64,000 nucleotides of DNA from Chryseobacterium taiwanense (GTDB lineage: Bacteria > Bacteroidota > Bacteroidia > Flavobacteriales > Weeksellaceae): positions 1-64,000 of the forward strand of contig NZ_JWTA01000008.1 of the NCBI RefSeq assembly GCF_000813825.1, written 5' to 3'. The notes under the pieces are model-generated. The model had not been told where the DNA came from. It searched no databases and worked only from the letters and a program-made list of their open reading frames with translations. Both the position numbers and the translations under genes were made by a program. Below are positions 61,442-64,000 of the stretch, one piece after another; position 1 is the first letter of the stretch; each line of letters begins with the position of its first letter.

Positions 61442-61502
61442 GATAATTTTTTTTGTTGGAGGAAACTCTGATTAAACAGGGCACTCAGTAGAGTGCTTTT
61501 TT
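61442..61502 (+). ncRNA. Candidate stress-induced small RNA, about 60 nt
   Basis: It begins a few bases after a perfect -7 box preceded by a Crp/Fnr box, and ends in a perfect terminator. The body has a T8 run, an unpaired TTGGAGGAAACTC stretch and no start codon with an open frame. A GGAGGA single strand could pair with U/C-rich targets. It has the size and make-up of a trans-acting sRNA. Confidence 0.6.
61481..61502 (+). terminator. Terminator of candidate small RNA
   Basis: A perfect stem GCACTC / GAGTGC with AGTA loop and six T. Confidence 0.85.
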
Positions 61503-61562
61503 CATGTTCTTATTTCAAATATCACTCTAATTATTTGTTGAAAAATATCAGATAAAAAAATA

Positions 61563-61579
61563 CCCCCTCAAAGAGGGGG
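61563..61579. repeat. GC hairpin of regulatory module 2
   Basis: CCCCCTC-AAA-GAGGGGG, a perfect 7-bp stem, 66 bp before the Crp box at 61646; counterpart of the hairpin at 61307. Confidence 0.7.
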
Positions 61580-61645
61580 ATAAACAATGCTGGGAATAAA
61601 TATGAATGATCGTGTTATAAAGATAACCAAATACTGGGCGTTCGT

Positions 61646-61691
61646 TTATGATTTGAGTCATAAGCAAAAGACTTTTAAAGAGATATCTTTG
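61646..61691 (+). promoter_or_regulatory. Crp/Fnr box promoter 5 (lmo0937 gene)
   Basis: TTATGA-N6-TCATAA at 61646-61663 and -7 box TATCTTTG at 61684-61691, 20 bp apart. The predicted transcript starts near 61697 and leads into the gene at 61794. Confidence 0.8.
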
Positions 61692-61745
61692 AGTATATAG
61701 AGCTTCCGATTAGTGAAGATCGATAAACTATTTTTTTAATAATAG

Positions 61746-61964
<219 letters not shown>

Positions 61965-62059
61965 GTTGAGGTATTCATAAAAAGCACCAAGATACCTATT
62001 CATCTTGGTAAGATTGCTTTACTTCCAAACTTTCGATTACAAGGTTTTAATGGAGAAAT

Positions 62060-62085
62060 TACCTCAATTTTAATGAGTTGAGGTA
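62060..62085 (+). other. Hairpin in the leader of the DUF4142 gene
   Basis: TACCTCAA and TTGAGGTA form a perfect 8-bp stem with a 10-base loop, 42 bp before the ATG at 62127. A second hairpin (ACCAAGAT / ATCTTGGT) lies at about 61987-62011. Both could stabilise or process an lmo0937-DUF4142 mRNA; neither is followed by a T run. Confidence 0.45.
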
Positions 62086-62126
62086 TAAATTAAGACGACC
62101 CTAAACACCTAAAATTAAATTATAAT

Positions 62127-62738
62127 ATGAAAAATTCAATGGTAACTCTTTTGTCAGTCCTTGCTGTCATGGCCTGCAAAAAAAAGGAAACTATGATTGT
62201 GAGTCAATCTACAGACAGTACAGTAGTAACTGTACCTGCCGATTCTGGAATGACGGTTACGGATTCTATTACCGTATCCACTACACGAGACGTTAAAAAA
62301 ATACTCAGTGAGCAGGACAAGGAATTTGCAGAAAATGCAGCAAGGGGAGGTATTATGGAAGTAATGATGGGAAAATTGGCCTCTGACAATGCAGGAAATA
62401 CTGCTGTAAAAGCATTAGGAAAAATGATGGTTACTGATCATACTAAAGCAAATGAAGGACTTGCAAAATGGGCTTCAGAAATAGGATATACATTACCCAC
62501 CACTTTAGATTCGGAAAAACAAAAGAAATATGATGAGCTAAAAGTGAAAAAAGGGGCAGAATTTGATAAAATGTATACCGATTTCATGGTGAGCGATCAT
62601 AAGGAAGACATAAAAGAATTTAAAAAAGAAGCTTCAGAAGGATCCGAATCTACCTTGAAGTCATTCGCAAGCAAGACGCTTCCTACTTTGGAACATCATT
62701 TAATGGAATCTGAAAAAGCAAAAGATATAGTGAAATAA
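62127..62738 (+). CDS. DUF4142 domain lipoprotein
   Basis: A 203-residue exported protein: lipoprotein leader ending VMACKKKE (Cys17), a Ser/Thr/Val linker to about residue 50, then a four-helix ferritin-like DUF4142 domain (SEQDKEFAENAARGGIMEVMMGKLA, MVTDHTKANEGLAKWASEIGY, MVSDHKEDIKEFKKEASEG, LPTLEHHLMESEKA). Repeated His and Glu pairs suggest a former or present metal site. These proteins are often stress-induced. It follows lmo0937 by 162 bp and ends before a strong terminator. Confidence 0.9.
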   Translation: MKNSMVTLLSVLAVMACKKKETMIVSQSTDSTVVTVPADSGMTVTDSITVSTTRDVKKILSEQDKEFAENAARGGIMEVMMGKLASDNAGNTAVKALGKMMVTDHTKANEGLAKWASEIGYTLPTTLDSEKQKKYDELKVKKGAEFDKMYTDFMVSDHKEDIKEFKKEASEGSESTLKSFASKTLPTLEHHLMESEKAKDIVK

Positions 62739-62775
62739 GATCCTTATTAACCTATCATATTATATTGTAAGTCGT

Positions 62776-62826
62776 ATTCGGGGAAAATAGATGTTGTAAA
62801 ACGGATATTTTTCCCCGAATTTTTTC
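62776..62826 (+). terminator. Terminator after DUF4142 gene
   Basis: A perfect 12-bp stem (62776-62787 with 62809-62820) with a 21-base loop, then T5CT4. Confidence 0.85.
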
Positions 62827-62828
62827 TT

Positions 62829-62880
62829 TTTACTTATGTGAGGGGTATCGGCTGAGTACATTAAATTCCATAAGTAAAAA
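62829..62880. repeat. Perfect 12-bp inverted repeat
   Basis: TTTTTACTTATG at 62829-62840 and its exact complement at 62869-62880, 28 bases apart, followed by a long T run at 62885. It may be a second terminator-like structure or a remnant element end. No gene lies in it. Confidence 0.5.
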
Positions 62881-63020
62881 ATACTTTTTTTTGTAAAGAA
62901 TTAACTTACTTAAGAGCAGCAATATTTACATTTTGAATAGTTGTGAAGTCTATGGCAAAATCATGGAATAAACTATTTTAAGATAAAAGAATAGAGGGGT
63001 GTAGGTGTTTCCATAGAAGA

Positions 63021-63042
63021 GGTTCGAATCCCTCACTCTCCA
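63021..63042 (+). other. tRNA 3'-end remnant (attachment-site-like)
   Basis: GGTTCGAATCCCTCACTCTC followed by CA reproduces a T-arm 3' half and acceptor strand, with discriminator A. The upstream bases do not continue as a tRNA and the T-stem 5' side is broken. It looks like the duplicated core left by tyrosine-integrase insertion at a tRNA gene. The full tRNA is not in this window. Confidence 0.6.
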
Positions 63043-63177
63043 AGGTATGAGAATAAAAAAAATCAAAATGCTGAAGATATTTTGTTCATTTACTAATTCC
63101 TAATTCCTGATCAATTAAATTGTTCTCCTCTTTATTTATTTTAAGCATTATTTTTTCGAAGATATTGTAAGTTTCTA

Positions 63178-63270
63178 TTAGATTATCTTAATAGTATTAC
63201 AGTTTTTTAGCTCAGCAAGTTTTGCCAAGTCTTCAACAAATGTGTTCGAAAACTTTACTGCTTTGGTCAC
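63178..63270 (-). pseudogene. Short coding-like fragment, unrecognised
   Basis: On the minus strand a GTG at 63270 opens a 30-codon frame, TKAVKFSNTFVEDLAKLAEL then KNCNTIKII and a stop. A stop lies directly before it. The composition looks like coding sequence, so a gene remnant is possible. The rest of 63043-63178 shows no feature. Confidence 0.25.
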
Positions 63271-63275
63271 TTAAT

Positions 63276-63308
63276 GAGACAACAATTTATTAGTTGTCTC
63301 TTTTTTTT
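63276..63308 (+). terminator. Hairpin terminator before 63479 gene
   Basis: GAGACAAC / GTTGTCTC stem with a 9-base loop and eight T. Confidence 0.75.
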
Positions 63309-63478
63309 ATTCATAAATATCTCTTTATCAGATTTTTAAAATTTGATATTTTGTGTTCGATGTTTTAAACGTAAAATACTTGGTCTGTTTGAAATAAATA
63401 GTCTGAAAGTGCAACAATAGGTATGTAATCTGCAACCATCAAGAATAATATTTATTACATTTACAAAAATGCAAAAAA

Positions 63479-63733
63479 TTGAAATTAATTTCTTTTGTTC
63501 TAACAATTTTTATTGAATTTTTACTGATCGTAGTGCTGCAATTATTAGATAGTTTCGATTTAATAGTATTCATATTTATATGTTGCGCTATATCCGGAGT
63601 TTTAATTACTTTAAAATATCAGGAAAAGTCAAAAATGAAAGAAATAGGATGGGGACTATTATTTGGTTCGTTAACTTCTATAATTCTGGTAATATCTTTT
63701 GTAATTTGGCTATCCTATAATTTCCCGCAATAA
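63479..63733 (+). CDS. Small membrane protein, unrecognised
   Basis: An 84-residue protein with three hydrophobic helices (ISFVLTIFIEFLLIVVLQLL, LIVFIFICCAISGVLITL, LLFGSLTSIILVISFVIWLS) and a charged loop between the second and third. Start TTG at 63479; no in-frame ATG precedes, and a -7-like TACATTTA lies about 20 bp upstream, so the leader would be very short. It is 13 bp before the next membrane protein gene and probably coupled with it. Very AT-rich. No family recognised. Confidence 0.55.
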   Translation: MKLISFVLTIFIEFLLIVVLQLLDSFDLIVFIFICCAISGVLITLKYQEKSKMKEIGWGLLFGSLTSIILVISFVIWLSYNFPQ

Positions 63734-63746
63734 TATTCTAAAAAAT

Positions 63747-64000
63747 ATGCTAGAAAGTCTATTATTCATACTGCTACTTTTAATCAGTGGACTATTCATA
63801 ATCATTGCTTTCATTGTAATGTGTATTGCTTTTATTAAAAAATCTTCTGCATTAAAAAAAACTGCTCTTAAAATTACTGTTATCCCTATTTTGTGTTGGG
63901 GATTAATTGCTGTTTGGTATTTTAGAACATTGCCATCAATTAATGAAAGTGAAATGGAAAATTTTGCAGGTACTTATACTTTAAATTCTTCCGGTAATGG
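63747..64000 (+). CDS. Membrane-anchored protein, 5' part, unrecognised
   Basis: The frame opens at ATG 63747 and runs through the right edge (84 complete codons). It shows two hydrophobic helices (SLLFILLLLISGLFIIIAFI and ITVIPILCWGLIAVWYF), then a start of a soluble part with NFAGTYTLNSSG. The latter recalls lipocalin-like or 'FxGxY' beta-strand starts in Bacteroidetes surface proteins. It pairs with the preceding membrane gene. Nothing more can be said from the visible part. Confidence 0.6.
   Translation, partial: MLESLLFILLLLISGLFIIIAFIVMCIAFIKKSSALKKTALKITVIPILCWGLIAVWYFRTLPSINESEMENFAGTYTLNSSGN

Noticed and set aside
63001..63045. Complete tRNA gene
   Set aside because: Only T-arm and acceptor 3' strand are present; no D-arm, anticodon arm or matching 5' acceptor strand precede them.

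Overview
The window is AT-rich, gene-dense bacterial DNA of a Flavobacteriia member, most likely Chryseobacterium or a close Weeksellaceae relative. The grounds are the family mix (fused CusA-TolC pump, ligase-associated repair cassette, SemiSWEET, lmo0937 and DUF4142 proteins), promoters with the Bacteroidetes -7 box TAnnTTTG, and starts without Shine-Dalgarno sequences. The genus is inferred, not proven. No insertion sequence, CRISPR array or complete RNA gene was seen.

Layout. 1-5.9 kb: end of a cysteine-synthase-like gene, a YoaK-type membrane protein, an AraC-type sensor without DNA-binding domain, then pckA-gcvH-gcvT and a methyltransferase. 6.1-18.6 kb: two copies of an unrecognised small exported protein, each starting with GTG directly after a conserved -7 box. 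The first precedes a heavy-metal RND pump fused to its outer-membrane channel, an adaptor, a haem-binding protein and a P-type ATPase. The second precedes a thioredoxin-ApbE-DUF4266-DUF3570 cluster. 19-37 kb: an electrophile/quinone detoxification region with two ring-cleaving VOC dioxygenases, an esterase, pirin, a Crp/Fnr regulator, a TetR-controlled reductase/OYE/aldehyde dehydrogenase set, and an MdaB-led operon divergent from a LysR gene. Three MITE-like elements flank it. 37-47.5 kb: ferritin, the four-gene ligase-associated DNA repair cassette, and assorted small enzymes and transporters. 47.5-63 kb: a general stress region with three tandem Crp/Fnr paralogues of about 198 residues, a KatE catalase, two SDRs, Ku and LigD (NHEJ), NDH-2, and lmo0937 and DUF4142 proteins. 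The right edge carries a tRNA 3'-end remnant and two unrecognised membrane proteins.

How it works together. Two promoter families recur with identical geometry. In both, a palindromic operator is centred 29.5 bp upstream of the first base of the -7 box, which predicts activator binding near -41. Family 1 (TTATGA-N6-TCATAA, five copies at 48.4, 49.2, 51.0, 61.4 and 61.6 kb) lies before Crp/Fnr genes, a lipoprotein, the lmo0937 gene and an apparent small RNA. It is probably the regulon of the tandem Crp/Fnr proteins. Family 2 (ATTAAACTAGTT plus NAAT, three copies at 19.2, 25.5 and 26.7 kb) lies before a dioxygenase operon, pirin, and a deleted third dioxygenase of which only the promoter and first codons survive. 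A separate TetR circuit uses a perfect 44-bp palindrome over its own -7 box and a second copy before the downstream reductase.
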